NCBI GenBank assembly: GCA_014885115.2
Contig: WKLE02002581.1
Span: 2,624 to 29,596, forward strand
Direction: 5' to 3'
DNA: 26,973 nt
Source of the DNA: Asterionellopsis glacialis
Lineage: Eukaryota > Bacillariophyta > Plagiogrammaphyceae > Rhaphoneidales > Asterionellopsidaceae
Positions 26,763-26,973 of the stretch are shown here, in pieces. The position numbers and the translations under genes were made by a program. Each line of letters opens with the position of its first letter. The stretch's first letter is position 1. The notes beneath the pieces are model-generated. The model had not been told where the DNA came from and did not search any database. It saw only the letters and a list, made by a program, of their open reading frames with translations.

Positions 26763-26973
26763 CTTTGGCCATGATTTCTACAATCCAAAAGAGAAGCGAT
26801 TTTTCTTGTCGGGTGGAATCGGTCTTTCAGATTTTTCTGGCGGAAACAGAGGGGAGGGGAACTTCCAAGTTTACTTGTTCAACTCAACGCCTACTGTACC
26901 AGGGAGTCCATTCACAATCAGCCGTAGGCACTTACTTAGGAAGTGGGGGTCAGTTCAGGTTTTGCGCGCCATT
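26763..26973 (+). CDS. Possible partial exon running off the window end
   Basis: An acceptor-like TTGTTCTTTTAG ends at 26762. The frame after it (FGHDFYNPKEKRFFLSGG, then GGNRGEGNFQVYLFNSTPT, then ISRRHLLRKW) is open to 26973. It is open from 26743 if unspliced. It has no ATG start and I recognise no family. The Pro/Thr then RRxxLRK order faintly recalls the C-terminus of exon 14, and the distance from the end of the pseudogene similarity is about right, so it may be a more diverged end of the duplicate. It could equally be an exon of the next gene. Confidence 0.3.

Overview
The window looks like nuclear DNA of a eukaryote, most likely a photosynthetic stramenopile such as a diatom. All the strong coding signal is on the + strand. 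It is broken by short GT..AG introns (81-136 bp, one of 322 bp), and the encoded protein carries a eukaryotic-type signal peptide and RRLQ-like dibasic motifs. The diatom assignment is an inference from style; nothing in the window proves the species. There are no rRNA, tRNA or CRISPR features.

The main result is that nearly the whole window (57..24912) reads as ONE gene. What look like ten large separate reading frames are joined by 13 introns whose splice phases all match, giving 14 coding exons, 23,304 coding nt and a predicted secreted protein of about 7,767 residues. From N to C terminus it has: a signal peptide; about 4,500 residues of degenerate, acidic, amphipathic beta-rich modules, many closing on a D-D-x-[IVL]-F-D-x-x-P-P type signature and separated by arginine-rich RR/RRLQ clusters (exons 1-4); a block whose layout resembles giant bacterial calcium-binding proteins (exons 4-6); bead-like GGxGxD repeats (exons 6-7); a Calx-beta-like / beta-sandwich block (exon 8); a second bead region with an inserted GTFTL-type module (exon 9); and a long run of RTX/haemolysin-type nonapeptides alternating with a 'GDxGxIxY' module (exons 9-14). 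Adhesion or cell-surface/matrix function with Ca2+-dependent folding is the most natural inference; nothing indicates an enzyme or a toxin head.

The exon structure itself is notable: a 12-nt microexon, a 27-nt exon that encodes exactly one nonapeptide length and can be skipped in frame, a 99-nt intron with no stop codon, and an intron whose two possible acceptors are 27 nt apart.

Downstream of the stop (24913 to the end) there is a presumed 3' UTR, a possible 46-residue secreted micro-protein (25072..25212) followed by an AATAAA, about 500 bp without a recognisable gene, a decayed direct duplicate of the 3' part of exon 14 (about 25741..26748) with deletions and a stop, and a short open frame running off the window end behind an acceptor-like site.
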